Source: Sanguinoderma infundibulare
Taxonomy: Eukaryota; Basidiomycota; Agaricomycetes; Polyporales; Polyporaceae
Assembly: GCA_032821775.1 (NCBI GenBank)
Contig: JAVLRN010000004.1
Coordinates: 248,001-312,000, forward strand
Length of the DNA: 64,000 nt
Direction: 5' to 3'
Shown here: piece after piece, positions 20,939-31,198 of the stretch
Layout: each line of letters starts with the position of its first letter
Position numbering within the stretch: the first letter of the stretch is position 1
Program-made: the position numbers and the translations under genes
The notes under the pieces: model-generated
Told to the model about the DNA's origin: nothing
Seen by the model: the letters and a program-made list of their open reading frames with translations, nothing else
Databases searched by the model: none

Positions 20939-21957
20939 TGTTACGTGCACGGGGAACCTGCACGTAGAACCGGAGGATCAACGCGGGGAAAGGACAGGCC
21001 GTGACGGAAAGATGCGAGGTGGTACAGGTGTGCTGCAAGCCTAAAGGCCACTGAACGGTAGGGAAAGGGGGAGACTCAACTACGGTGCGGCCACGTAGAC
21101 CAACTACCACGCGGTAGTATATGATGCGGATACGATCGGTGCGCACGGGCACTGCGGAGGAAGAACGATGCGGAGTACGTGCAATCGCACAACGTACTGA
21201 CGGAGAGAGGCTCGAAGTCGATGCGGAGAGGCTACTCGGAGCCCGACGGGAGTCGTACGCACGCAGGTACGAGAGACGAGAGATCTGAGGCCCAGGGGTA
21301 ACCTGGAGAATCCATACACCAATCCAAAACTAAGTACAAAGAGGACACACACTGCGCATACCGCGCAGTGGCACAAACACCACTAGACTACCATAGCTCT
21401 GGAACGTAGCTACAGAGACCATGTGGAACCGTACTGTAACCTAAAAGAGAGTCCGAGAGACACCTGCGACAGAACTACCTAACAACCGCGAGCTGAAACG
21501 TGCAGTATCGTAAAAGAGTCAAAGAATCCTGTACATGCCGAGCACAACACGTGACCGTGATCGACGCATTGTGACCATGTCGAAGATAGCCGCGTATCGT
21601 ACTAAACCGATCGGAGGCCTAGCCGCAAGGTACCGTGCCATGCCACCGCACGTCCTGTGGCACTTAATGAGACGTGCATACGATCGAGGACGTACCGAAC
21701 GATCCCCGAGTGCGAGGGCACCCATAATCCATGTGCGTAATCGGGCCGCGAGGAAGAGGAGCCGTGCGGTCAAAGGGGGACACGCATGATGCGTGGTAAC
21801 CGCGCGGTAGATACGCGTGGTAGTCGAAGAGCCTGCATGATGCGGAAGGCCGATGGCCCGAGTCGTGTATGGTGCATACGGTGGTGACCGATCAGTGCGA
21901 GAGGGAACCACGCGGAATGCGAAGATTCTGGGCACAGGGCGCGTAGGGGACCCTACA
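20939..21957. mobile_element. Solo-LTR-like insertion (TG...CA, 1019 bp)
   Basis: Begins TGTTACGTGCAC and ends GGGGACCCTACA. CCGA lies immediately before (20935-20938) and after (21958-21961), consistent with a 4-bp target duplication; ACCGA can be read on both sides if the terminal A is shared. The segment is CG-rich while both flanks are CG-poor, so it entered later than its surroundings. Open frames inside it (for example 21519-21986, minus) have no recognisable gag or pol motifs. A solo LTR or short internally deleted element fits best. Strand is unassigned. Confidence 0.5.
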
Positions 21958-22439
21958 CCGAATGCAGCATTATGCACTTTGTTCACCTCCCCATAATCGG
22001 GTTCCTATCAATCTTTTCACATTGGATGCATTCTCTCCAGGCGAGTTTATGCCCATCTTCGTTGTCAGTCACAAACAGCCCTCCTAGCGTCTTATGGCAA
22101 TGTGGTTATCTTTGTGTGCAATCCGAGTGGCATCAGGCCTGCCCAGCATTGGCAGTCAGGCATCACCCCAAAGTTGAGCCATCTACACACTCACTTGCAA
22201 GTGGGCAGTATATTATACCGAGCCCACTTGCAAGTGCGTGGAGATGCCCGGCCCACTTGCAAGTGCACAGAGACACCCAGCCTCCCCGCCGTGTGACCCC
22301 TCCCTCCCCCACCTGTGTTCAGCCCCTCCCCCTATTACCTCCCTCTGAACCTTCCTAGACAGGTTCTGCACCATCCAGTACTACTTGTATGGCAGTGTAA
22401 TTTAGTATACAGAAATTGTTGAAAATATATGCATGGACT

Positions 22440-22497
22440 GTACTTGAACCCAGCAACTCATGGGTGCTTCAAGACAACTGCCAGTACCGTTTGGCCA
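22440..22497 (-). other. tRNA-like Pol III promoter, left arm of E1
   Basis: On the minus strand TGGCCAAACGGT (22497-22486) fits an A box and GGTTCAAGTAC (22450-22440) a B box. No tRNA acceptor stem can be folded, so this is a tRNA-derived head and not a tRNA gene. Confidence 0.5.
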
Positions 22498-22571
22498 TGA
22501 GACCTTGTTAACATGAGGGGGAGGAGAAAATACATTCAGTAATACATGTGCTCCTCATGGCAATGCGACCA

Positions 22572-22682
22572 CCCTGATGCAAGTGACCCCCTGATGCAAG
22601 TGACCCCCCATGGATGCAAGTGATCCCACGTGCCCGCCCTGATGCAAGTTACCCCCCACACGTTCGCACTGATGCAAGCGTC
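22572..22682 (+). repeat. Minisatellite, about 17-bp unit TGATGCAAGTGACCCC
   Basis: Five imperfect copies of TGATGCAAG followed by a C-rich half, with spacers of varying length, in the loop between the two arms of E1. Several units carry TG/CA changes. Confidence 0.65.
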
Positions 22683-22776
22683 CTTGTGCACCCACCCGAG
22701 GGGGACACAGTGCAGGTGTGCGGGGATCTGTTGCCCATGTTACTGAATCTATTACTTTTTTAATTCCAAGGTTGTA

Positions 22777-22837
22777 TGGCTGAATGGTACTAACAGTTGT
22801 CTTGGTGAAATTCCCGTGAGTCCCTTGGTTCGAGCAC
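22777..22837 (+). other. tRNA-like Pol III promoter, right arm of E1
   Basis: TGGCTGAATGGT (22777-22788) fits an A box and GGTTCGAGCAC (22827-22837) a B box. It is the diverged inverted partner of the one at 22440-22497. Confidence 0.55.
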
Positions 22838-23483
22838 GATGCAAGCGCATATTTTTGACAATTTTTGTATAGGACATTACACCACTGTACAAGTACTACT
22901 GGATGGCACGGTGTCCAAGAACCTGTCTAGGGAGGTTCTGATGGAGGTAATAGGGGGAGGGGCCGAACGTGGGCAGGGGAGGGGTTATGCAGCGGGGAGG
23001 CTGGGCGTCTCTGCGCACTTGCAAGTTGGCCAGGCATCTCTACCGCCCACTTGCAAGTGAGTGTGTAGACTCTACCAAAGTTAGGGGTAGCTCGGTCCTC
23101 AGGCCTCAGGTAAGTCGCTCGTCCCATTTCTCGATTAGGCTGGCTCATGAGGGAAAGGACACGGGCGCACCGGCCATAGCTAGGTGGGGTTCGAATATGG
23201 CAATCTGACCTGGTCAGACCAAAAACGTCTAAACTCTGCCTCGGCGTGAAGTCCGACACTCGGTGAAAGTGGCTTCCGACTCTACGCGTAATATTTATCT
23301 GCAAGGTTGTTGGCCAGGCATCAGGCTCGAACGAGGTCTCTGTTTGCCGTACGTATATTTCCAATGCATTCTGCAATGGATCTTGCTCTACGAACAGTCC
23401 TCGGAGTCAACAAGCCCATGATTTGACGACCACTGGCGGAACCTCGTTCTGAGGTGAGTTTCAACTTACACGTACAGGACCGG

Positions 23484-23890
23484 TAGAGTATACAATGACA
23501 CTTGCAAGTTTGATGCCTATTAGGCATCTCCCACTTGCAAGTCCCCGGAATAGGCACTGGAAAACACAGCCACCTTCTCACCTCATCTCACCCCCATAGT
23601 GGCCTCTACCGTCCTCGTGGGCGTCCCCGCCATTGCCCCGCCTCCTGCTCATCGGTCGGCCTCACTGGCGACCATCACGAGCGCAAAAAAAAAGTAGGTA
23701 AGTGCTTCCAAAAAAGGCCAACACCCTGGCTCAAACCCCCGGCATGCGCTCTGTAACACTAATCACTAATCACATTATCCACTAGACTATCACGGCTTGA
23801 TATGAACACAAAGTTTAGGCAATACATAGCCATCCTCGGGCCGCAAACTTGCAAGGACGTCCCTCCGTGCGAGGACTTGCAAGTTGACTG
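23484..23890 (-). mobile_element. E2: ACTTGCAAGT element with a different tRNA-like head
   Basis: Palindromes at 23500 and 23533 (33 bp apart) mark one end, and 23847 (9 of 10 bases) and 23875 the other. The outer edge at 23484 reads TAGAGTATAC, matching the TAGAGTCTAC of E1's end. Roughly 80 bp at this end are nearly identical in inverted orientation to the right end of E3, including GGTGAGAAGGTGGCTGTG and a palindromic spacer. The core holds an A box (TAGTCTAGTGG, plus-strand 23779-23789) and a B box (GGGTTTGAGCC, 23728-23738) resembling an Asp/Glu-type tRNA and unrelated to E1's head. Confidence 0.6.
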
Positions 23891-24376
23891 ACCTACCTCG
23901 GCCCAGGTTCCTCGTGTCCGGCGTTCGCGCCCCCTCCCCGACGTCCGCGCGTCGGCCCTCCCCTCTCCGACGATGTTCCGTCCGTCCCAGGCCTCCCCTG
24001 TGGCCTCCACCGCCGCGACACTCGTTGTCGTCGTCGTCATCGTCGTCATGTCGTGTCTGGTGGTCGCGCCCGCTTCCCGACGGTCACTTCCGGACGATTG
24101 CGTTTCGGCCCTCCTGTTTGCAGGGAGGGGACGAGGCCCGGCGGCTCTGTCGGCTCCAACCCAGGCGCTCCTCCCATCAATCCCGAGCATCCGCGCTCCC
24201 GAGCAACACCCGAGCCCCATCAAATATCAACCTCCCGGCGGTTCTGACCCAATTAGGCAGGTACCTGCAGGACATGCCCCTTGCTTTTGTTACGACTTAT
24301 TCAATTTCACGTCAAATCCCTCCGTTCTTTAGACTGTTTGCTCGTCTTACCATGGCGAGTAAATATACAATGTTTC

Positions 24377-24850
24377 AATAGCATTAGGTGGGTATTGACA
24401 GATACCTATAGCACCTCCTCGGGCCGCCTTACGGCGCCTTGCTTTGTTTGTAGCTACTGGGATTTTGTGCAGAATCTTGCGCGAAGGGGCTCTTTCGGTT
24501 CGTATTGCACATACGCATCTAACGAGCCCCTTTACGTACGGATCTGACCGCGCGTTCTCGAGATATGTATACCCTCTCCTCCTGGGGAGGGCAGGTATGG
24601 ATATCTCGGGAACGGCTGGGCCGATTCCCTTCATTCTTTCTGCAACTGGTAGCTATTAATTAGTATAGTTCGGTAATGCTGTTATTTTGGAGCACTCCAC
24701 TCTTCCTATGGTACAGTGGCCTCATTATTCTGCAGCCACTGACAACTTCCCACGGCGATATCTCTACAGCGCGCCATGTCCCGCTTCTGCAGAGGCCACC
24801 ATTGGAAAGCTGTGGCTCACAACTTTCCAAAGATATGTATAACGTACCTG
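24377..24850 (+). repeat. R1: dispersed repeat, copy 1
   Basis: Shares the order of several short blocks with 42470-42890: a GGGGCTC...AACGAGC inverted pair, a near-palindromic hairpin (24572-24592, CCCTCTCCTCC/GGGGAGGGC), ATATCTCGGGA, GATATCTC and CTTTCCAA. Identity between blocks is low. The second copy lies inside element E4, so this may be a relic of the same kind of element. Confidence 0.4.
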
Positions 24851-25397
24851 CTCGACCTCTGGACCATCTGAACGCCGTTACTCGGACAAGATATCGCGCA
24901 GACAACCGTCCAAGCCGAGCATCCTGCAAACGTACTGGGGCAGTGCACGGCGTCGCACAAAAATTTCCGATATTTCGGAGACACTCCGGGGAATCCACGA
25001 GCCTCGATTGAACTCGAAAGGACTTGAAGTAGACCGGACAGGAAAACAACTTGTGGTACATGTTCTGTTCTAAGCAAGCTACCGCGCGCCGCTTCGAAAT
25101 CTAGCTTTAGCGTACGTAACCCAGTTATGAGCGTAGAGACGTAGAGCGTGTGTGTATCCATATACATATAGTCCACGATAGTAGAGGTACTGGGTAGGTA
25201 GGGCAAAACATCGACAAGACGAAATGCGAAATGCGGAAAAACGGTATGGATGTATGTATCAATACAGCGCGTGCACGGACGTACTATACCACTGGCGCCT
25301 CTCGGAGCAGCGCCTGACGGATCTTCTCTTCCCTCGGCCTCATCCTCGAATTCATAGCTTGATTATAACGGTCTCCACCCTTCGCCCGCGGGCCACT
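24851..25397. other. Intergenic, no gene seen
   Basis: AT-richer sequence downstream of the EH-like gene and R1. No coding or RNA feature was recognised. Confidence 0.4.
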
Positions 25398-28229
25398 TCA
25401 AATCGTCCCTCTCCAGCACCATCCTCTTCCCGCCCCTCCCCCCGCATCCACGATCGCGATGTCCACCCCGCTCCGCTGCCACCGCCTCGCGCGCTCCTCC
25501 ACCGCCTCGTTCTCGCCATCCATGCTCCCGTTCCCCTTGCTTCCGCTCCCGTTCTGATCCACATTGCTATCCGCCTCGTCCAAGTCCACCCCAGGCGGAC
25601 TCGCCACGTCCGCATCGTCCACATCGTCTATCAGGCGCTTCTCGCCCTCCCGCATCCACCCTTCAGGCTCACGCGATCCGTGCTGGATGAACCCGCGCCG
25701 CGAGAACGCGCCCTCAGCCTTGTAACGCGCTGTGTCTAGTGCCGGCTTTGCGCGCTGCGAGAGGTTCGAGAACGTGTTGTGCAGCGTCGTCCCCAGCGGT
25801 GAGTCCGAGAACGTCTCCCAATTGCGCTCCCTGTCCAGATCGCGCTTGTTCGAGGACAGCGAGAGGTGCCGCAAGAGGCGCAGGTTTGACGGCGGCGGCG
25901 TCGGCGGCTTCTCAAACGGCGAGTCAAAGGGTGAAGATGAGGACCTCGGCGTGAGCTGTGCGCTTTCTGGCCGTTTCCGACGCAGCGGTGGCGGCACCGG
26001 CGGGGGCGAGGGATGATGCAGAGATCGCGATCGGCCAACGCGGGGAGACGCGTTCGCGCTCGCTGGCGTTGCACGATCCATGTCTACGCCGAGCGCGAGT
26101 GAGGAGGGCTTGCGGTCGGGGTGCGTCGGCGGAGGATCGGGCGGGAGTTCCGAGAGCGGTCTCGGCGGGGTATTAGTTGGCGATGACGCGCACCGTCGCT
26201 GGGGTGGTTCGGATGAGGCACCATTCGTAGAAGCCGGAACCAAGGCGGCACGCTTGAGAGGAGATAGAGAAGCTGTTGCGACCTGCTCGAAAGATCGGGC
26301 AGAAGCGGCGGTCGAGGCAGTCGGGCTGAGATTCCGCCGTGGCGGTAGTTTGGGGACCGGATTGCGAACTGCGGTATGGTCGGCGGAGCTGGTAGATCCA
26401 GCAGACGAAGCAGAAGAGCTCACATTTTTGTTGGGGCTAATGCTGCGCACGGGCCGTCCGGAACCACTCGAATCGGAGCTGCTCCTCCATGATGCGCTCT
26501 TGCTCGAGCTTTTGCTCCGCTTGCTTCAAACTTTGTGCAATTCGCGTCGCCTGCAGAAATTGCTGGATAAGAGTATTCGTCGTGTGCGGGATCGCGACGT
26601 TGCGGGTCGTGCGCAGGACGGTGGGAACAGGTGGAAGCAATTCACGATTTGCCTGCGGCTGCTGCTGATTCATAGATACATGTCGGGGAGGCGGCAGTAC
26701 GGGTGGCTTCCCAGGGGGTAATGGGGGTATCTTGCCGTCCGCAGGACGCGTACCACTACCGGGGAAAACAGCTACACCTGCGGGCGCAGACTGCGGCGGG
26801 AGATCCTGAGAACCTCTTCGCTTTAAGAAGGGGTTTGTTGGCTTCGGCGGAAGAGAGGGAGGCGGCGGTTTGGCAGGTGTAGGCATGGTCGACGAAGTCG
26901 CGGGCGCGAACTGGGGATTAAGGGCGCCATTGACGGAGAAGAGATTCTGGACCGGAGATGATACTCGAGATTACTTGCCGGGAGGGGTTGGGGGACGAGA
27001 GCTGCGTTCATCAGGATATGCTAAATACAGAAAGGATTCAGTCCGCCGCTTTGAATACCATAGAAGACAAGGACAGCAACACGAAAGAAACACGGCGCAC
27101 GGAAGTCACCATTTCCTCTGGGACCGACCTTCATCCCTCCGCCCCGCTGTCTCCTAACAGTTCTATTGCACCCTCCTCGATAGCGAGATGCAGAACAATC
27201 CACGAAGTAGTGCCAGCCTCTCTGCGGGGCTCCAGAAGACAAGTTGTTGGCTAAGTCCGCGTAGCAGTGGGAGGAAACGAGCCTTTGCAAGGGCTTTCCT
27301 TGCTGCGGGAAGTTGTGGTAAACATCATCATTTCCTTGGCCTTTGCTCACCGCAGAAATGTCGATTTCGATGCCCCAAAGTGCTCGTATGTCGAGTGACA
27401 CTTTTACGTCTCACCGGGGACAATGAGCTATGGCACACCTTGTCGCATTTCGAACACATTGTCATCTTTGGCCACTTGAGACAAAGGTATCACGTCTCAT
27501 AGTGGTCGCATGCCGGTTGTATGCGATGATATCGATGCAATAAGGACGTAACGCGAATTCCGCGATACGCTTTTAATGAGACATTGCGCAAAGTCATTGG
27601 CGAATGTCGCCCGGAATAAAGTGACAACGATGGGACACGGTGTTCGGTAGGTCGATGCCGCAGTAGTCGTCGAACGCAGCTGGCGCAGCTCGCGGATCTC
27701 ACGCAAACACGATGGCCTCCACCACATATTCAGATCGTCCGCACGAGAAAGCTCCCGCTCGGTTAATGAGCCTGGGAACCTTCCCAATGCACGACAGGGG
27801 GACCCGTGGAAGACATATAGGGCGGAGCGTCATGCTCGAACGGACTGCAGTCGGAACGCAGCAAGCAGAAGACACGAACACACCTTGGACGAAGACGAGG
27901 GTGGGGTCCATCTCCTTGCCACCAAGCACATGGGACACGAGCCGCAGGACGGCAAAGAACTGGCCGCCGCTCAATGTATCTGCGGCTCCTAACTCGGGCG
28001 AGAAGAGCCGGAGGATCTGCAGCTGAGATGGTGAGGCACGACCGAGCCCGGACGAGGACAGGGACGCACCGAGTCGAGCGTGTTGTGTGGGATAGCGGCC
28101 CCTCAGCCATGCTTGTGCTTCGCGGACCGCGGGTGGGGGAGGTCTGGAGGAGGACGGCGCCGAGTTGGACGGCTGCGTGATATGCGAGCTTGAACGTGAC
28201 TGTTTTTTCGAGCCCGGCGAGGAGGAGGT
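25398..28229 (-). CDS. Pro/Ser-rich protein with EH-like N-terminal domain
   Basis: An exon at 28229-27884 encodes VREAQAWLRGRYPTQHARLG, SPSQLQILRLFSPELGAADT and LSGGQFFAVLRLVSHVLGGK, an EF-hand/EH-like fold of a fungal endosomal or endocytic type. It is followed after a 920-bp intron by an exon from 26963 (SSPVQNLFSVNGALNPQFAP) rich in Pro (KPPPPSLPPKPTNPFLKRRG), a coiled coil (NTLIQQFLQATRIAQSLKQA, EQKLEQERIMEE), and a long Ser/Pro-rich C-terminal half ending at 25398. Near 26470-26500 coding passes from one frame to another (to RSSSDSSGSGRPVRSISPNK) without room for an intron. The first exon and start are not found: an acceptor (CATTAG) precedes 28229. An adaptor role is inferred. Confidence 0.6.
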
Positions 28230-28526
28230 CTAATGGTCGATGTTGGGGTCTGCAGGCAGATCCTGTTAGCTTTGATATCTGGAACACGAAGGCGGATGGG
28301 TACGACGACGCACGGAGGGAGGGTCAGTGCACTAAAGAGTACTGCACTGGCGAAGCCTATTGGTGCGAGCGCATAGGGGCAGGCGGGACAGTGGCGGACG
28401 GTGTAGATGGCAGGCGGCGGAACGAGCGAGAAAGATGGCGGGGCAAGGGCTGCGAGAGCGCGTAGACGGATAGGCGGACAGTGGGAGGCGCGCTTTCGAA
28501 GGGGATTGATGGGGTGGTGGCGGGAG

Positions 28527-28816
28527 ACTTGCAAGTTGCCCAACTTGCAAGTATTGCGCGACAGATTCGGCCAGGCGCTGACGCAAAAGGTATATGGGTC
28601 TAAAACAAGGTCTGAAATCAAAGCCCACTTAGCTTACTTGTTAGAGCGCCTGGCTCATTTGTGGGGCACGGGTTCGAACCCGGCTCGCTCTTCGTTTTAC
28701 GGTGATTTTCTGGGCGCCACTCGTGAGAAGGTGGCTGTGTTTTCCAGCGCCTATGCTGGGGACTTGCAAGTGGGAGACGCCTAATAGGCGTCGAACTTGC
28801 AAGTGTCGTTGTATAC
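28527..28816 (+). mobile_element. E3: compact ACTTGCAAGT element with tRNA-like core
   Basis: The most compact example, about 290 bp. Left: ACTTGCAAGT at 28527 and 28543. Right: at 28762 and 28795, 33 bp apart. The right spacer contains the palindrome GACGCCTAATAGGCGTC. The core has an A box (TTAGCTTACTTGTTAGAGC, 28629-28647) and a B box with a perfect T-arm (CGGGTTCGAACCCG, about 28669-28682). The last 12 bp after the outer palindrome (GTCGTTGTATAC) are shared with E2. It lies between the divergent EH-like and HNH-2 genes, about 140 bp upstream of HNH-2's TATA box. Confidence 0.65.
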
Positions 28817-28955
28817 GGCTCAGGACCGAAGCGCGCTATGAATTGAACATGCCCTATCATCGGAATCCAAGTCGATCAGCAGAGGGGCTCCGCCGGATCG
28901 ACCACATCGCAGTTCCAATCCGGACGGCCGGGCTCCACTCGCACCACTGTACTAG

Positions 28956-28963
28956 TATAAATA
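28956..28963 (+). promoter_or_regulatory. TATA box of HNH-2
   Basis: TATAAATA, 118 bp upstream of the HNH-2 ATG, followed by a C/A-rich leader. Good match and sensible spacing. Confidence 0.55.
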
Positions 28964-29073
28964 CTCCACCAGCTCGAACGAGATTGTGTCAAACTCAACG
29001 CCAGAAATTTCTCCTCCCGCCGTGATTCCACAGGTTTCGTCCACCGCCATCACCGTCTCCTACGTGTTCCACC

Positions 29074-30487
29074 ATGGACTACTTGCGTTCCCGAGCAGAA
29101 GACGTCCTCAAGGTCTTCGACGACCCCCACTACCGTGACCTCGACGTCCCCGGATGGGCCGACCGTTCGACTTGCGGCAAGAATTCTGTCCATCGCTACT
29201 TCACCGTCAGCAAGCTCATCCGCGCCATGCGCGACTCCGCCGCCGATGTCGGCTCCGAGGATGGCGAGCGATACGTCCTGTCTGCCGTCTGCAACTGTGC
29301 GGACAGAGCCGCGGCCGAGCACCCCGAGTCGGGAGATGTACTCGCACGCAGTTTGCAGGTCCTGGCGTCCACCTGGGCCGCGTTCCTACTGTGGCCGGGT
29401 GAGTTTTTCCTCTCCCTCATTCGCATAGAAGCTGATTCCGGTGTATTTTCGCAAGTGTACACACAGAGAAATCCAAAATTTGCTGATAGAGACCCACTCA
29501 ATCCACCCGGATGTCAATGCACCGGGCACATGTCAAACGTAATGGAAGTAAATGACGAAGGTCGTGAATATGAGACCACGTCACCCGATCTTCAAGCTGA
29601 GGCGAGCATCGTTCTCGCTGTTTATTCCTGTCTTCTCTCATACTAACCGAGGTTCTGCAGGTACTTGGACGGGATGACCATAGGTGCATCTTGACTGGCT
29701 CGTACGATAATCATCACTGGTTTTCAACGCACCCCGGGCCAGTTGCCGAGTTCCCAGACGGAGTCAGCTTCGACTATGTGGAAATTGCTCGTATCTTCAA
29801 ACATCCCCTCGCATACGTCCCCACGGGCGAAAGCGACAAGGTGCGTTTTGGACTTCTCGTACTCGAGCTGACGTCACCGCCCGTCGCTCACTCGAAATCA
29901 TTCGGCGCGCACAAGTCAACAACGCTCACCCTCCAGCTCCTGCGCCGCTACTGCCCGCTCGGCGACAATCACGGCTCGCCCGCCATCGTGGATGCGCCGG
30001 AGAACATCATCTCACTCGGCCTCCAGTACCATGTCAAGTTTGACAAGTACGCACTGTCGTTCATACCAACCGAGGTGCGCTCCTGTCATGCTGTTTTGAC
30101 TTATGCACCGACGCGATGAATGCTCTCCTCTCACTGTAGACTCCGAACACCTACCGGGTGAGGGACCACCGGCCGTGGTACAATTCCAGAGGTCCTCCCT
30201 TGCCAGCGACGATCGCCTTGCAGGACCACAGCCGAGTTCCCACCTCCCCAGTTAGCCTTCCGAGCCCGGAGCTGTTCCGGATGCAAGCTGCGCTAGCGGG
30301 TGCGCTCCACTCGAGCGGTGTGTTCTTCGTTTTCGAACTTATCCTCGCGCGCTCGGACAAGAACGACCCGGTTCTGCGCGTCCCCAGCCACACCGGAGTC
30401 GGTTTCTGGAAGGACATCGTGCAGCCCGACTTCGACCTGGACTTGGACTTGGATTGGTTGCGAGTGCAGTCGTTCGCGGTCCAGTGA
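29074..30487 (+). CDS. HNH-2: HNH nuclease-like protein lacking the first His
   Basis: Paralogue of HNH-1 on the other strand. Exon 1 (29074-29398) encodes MDYLRSRAEDVLKVFDDPHY and a helical domain ending LASTWAAFLLWPG. Exon 2 (about 29456 to 29610 or 29619) carries SPDLQAEASIV. Exon 3 from 29661 encodes VLGRDDHRCILTGSYDNHHW, and the nuclease region continues to ENIISLGLQYHVKFDKYALS and FIPTE. The last exon (30140-30487) starts TPNTYRVRDHRPW and ends in an acidic repeat (DLDLDLDWLRVQ). Splicing is consistent throughout. Where HNH-1 has EVCHVLRW this protein has EIARIFKH: the first catalytic His is Arg (CGT, 29790-29792). It probably binds DNA or protein without cleaving; that is inference. 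Confidence 0.72.
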
Positions 30488-31198
30488 CAGTGAGAACAAT
30501 TTTGTATATACAGGGCATTGCGGTATTATACTATGATATATATCCGGGCCTCATGAGGTTTGCAATTAGCCTGATAGTGGTGACAATGAAGCTTGACAAT
30601 TGTGAATCACCAGGAACGTATCAGCCGGCGTGGAACTTGGAAGACGTGGCGGATAAAAACACCCACTTCATTCTTGCTAGTCGCTTGAGGTAGGCCGGCT
30701 ACGGCTATATCCGCGAGAACCGGATGCACAGTGAGGTCCCGTTGTCGATATCACAGCAGACGCAATAGACAGCTGTCATTCCTGCCGTGCCGGGGGCACG
30801 GATGGATGGGATGCTGTGTGTGTGCGGGCCGAAAGTGGTGTGTATATGTGTGCAAAGATCAGAACGTTGGAGTACTGCGAGGAAAAGTGACAGCGCGAGC
30901 GAAGGTGAAAGCGAAAACGAGACCAAGAACGAAAACGTATCCACATACCGGTGCCATGCCATGTGTAACCCAGGGCGTCCTCCCACTCGCCAATTGTCTC
31001 ACGGTCAGCCGCGCGTGACAATTGAACACTACTTGGCGTTATTAGTAAGCCTCGCCACATAAGCAAATTTGAAGCGGAGTTCCAGCGTGGGTTTGCGCGC
31101 CTACTATTGGAACACAACGCCCTTTCCAACTTTCCAGCTCGACTCGGTATATACGCAGTGTCTTCCTGTCCCTGTACGCTGCTTGCTCCTTCTTCTAG
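30488..31198. other. Intergenic, no gene seen
   Basis: About 700 bp after HNH-2, with a purine-rich stretch near 30890-30950 (GCGAAAACGAG units). The final 60 bp contain GGTATATACG, a possible old TATA box of the C1 relic. Confidence 0.4.

Larger units (their letters stand above)
22176..23074. mobile_element. E1: inverted-repeat element with ACTTGCAAGT palindromes and two tRNA-like heads
   Basis: Flanked by the 8-bp direct repeat CCAAAGTT (22168-22175 and 23075-23082). The inner ends form an inverted repeat (CTACACACTCACTTGCAAGT). Perfect ACTTGCAAGT palindromes occur at 22193, 22226 and 22255 on the left and 23017 and 23049 on the right. The arms are about 330 bp each and include an inverted pair of Pol III-like promoters. 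The right end ...ACTCTA read inward is TAGAGT, and with 8-bp duplications suggests a hAT-like non-autonomous element; family assignment is inference. The centre contains a minisatellite. Confidence 0.65.

Noticed and set aside
20939..21957. Coding gene in the CpG-rich insert
   Set aside because: Open frames are Arg-rich with no motif; TG...CA ends and flanking CCGA fit an LTR better.
28625..28692. Functional tRNA gene in E3
   Set aside because: A and B boxes and T-arm are good, but the acceptor stem cannot pair and no anticodon arm is convincing.
30788..30960. Repeat or small RNA in the GCGAAAACGAG stretch
   Set aside because: Simple purine-rich low complexity with no structure or second copy.
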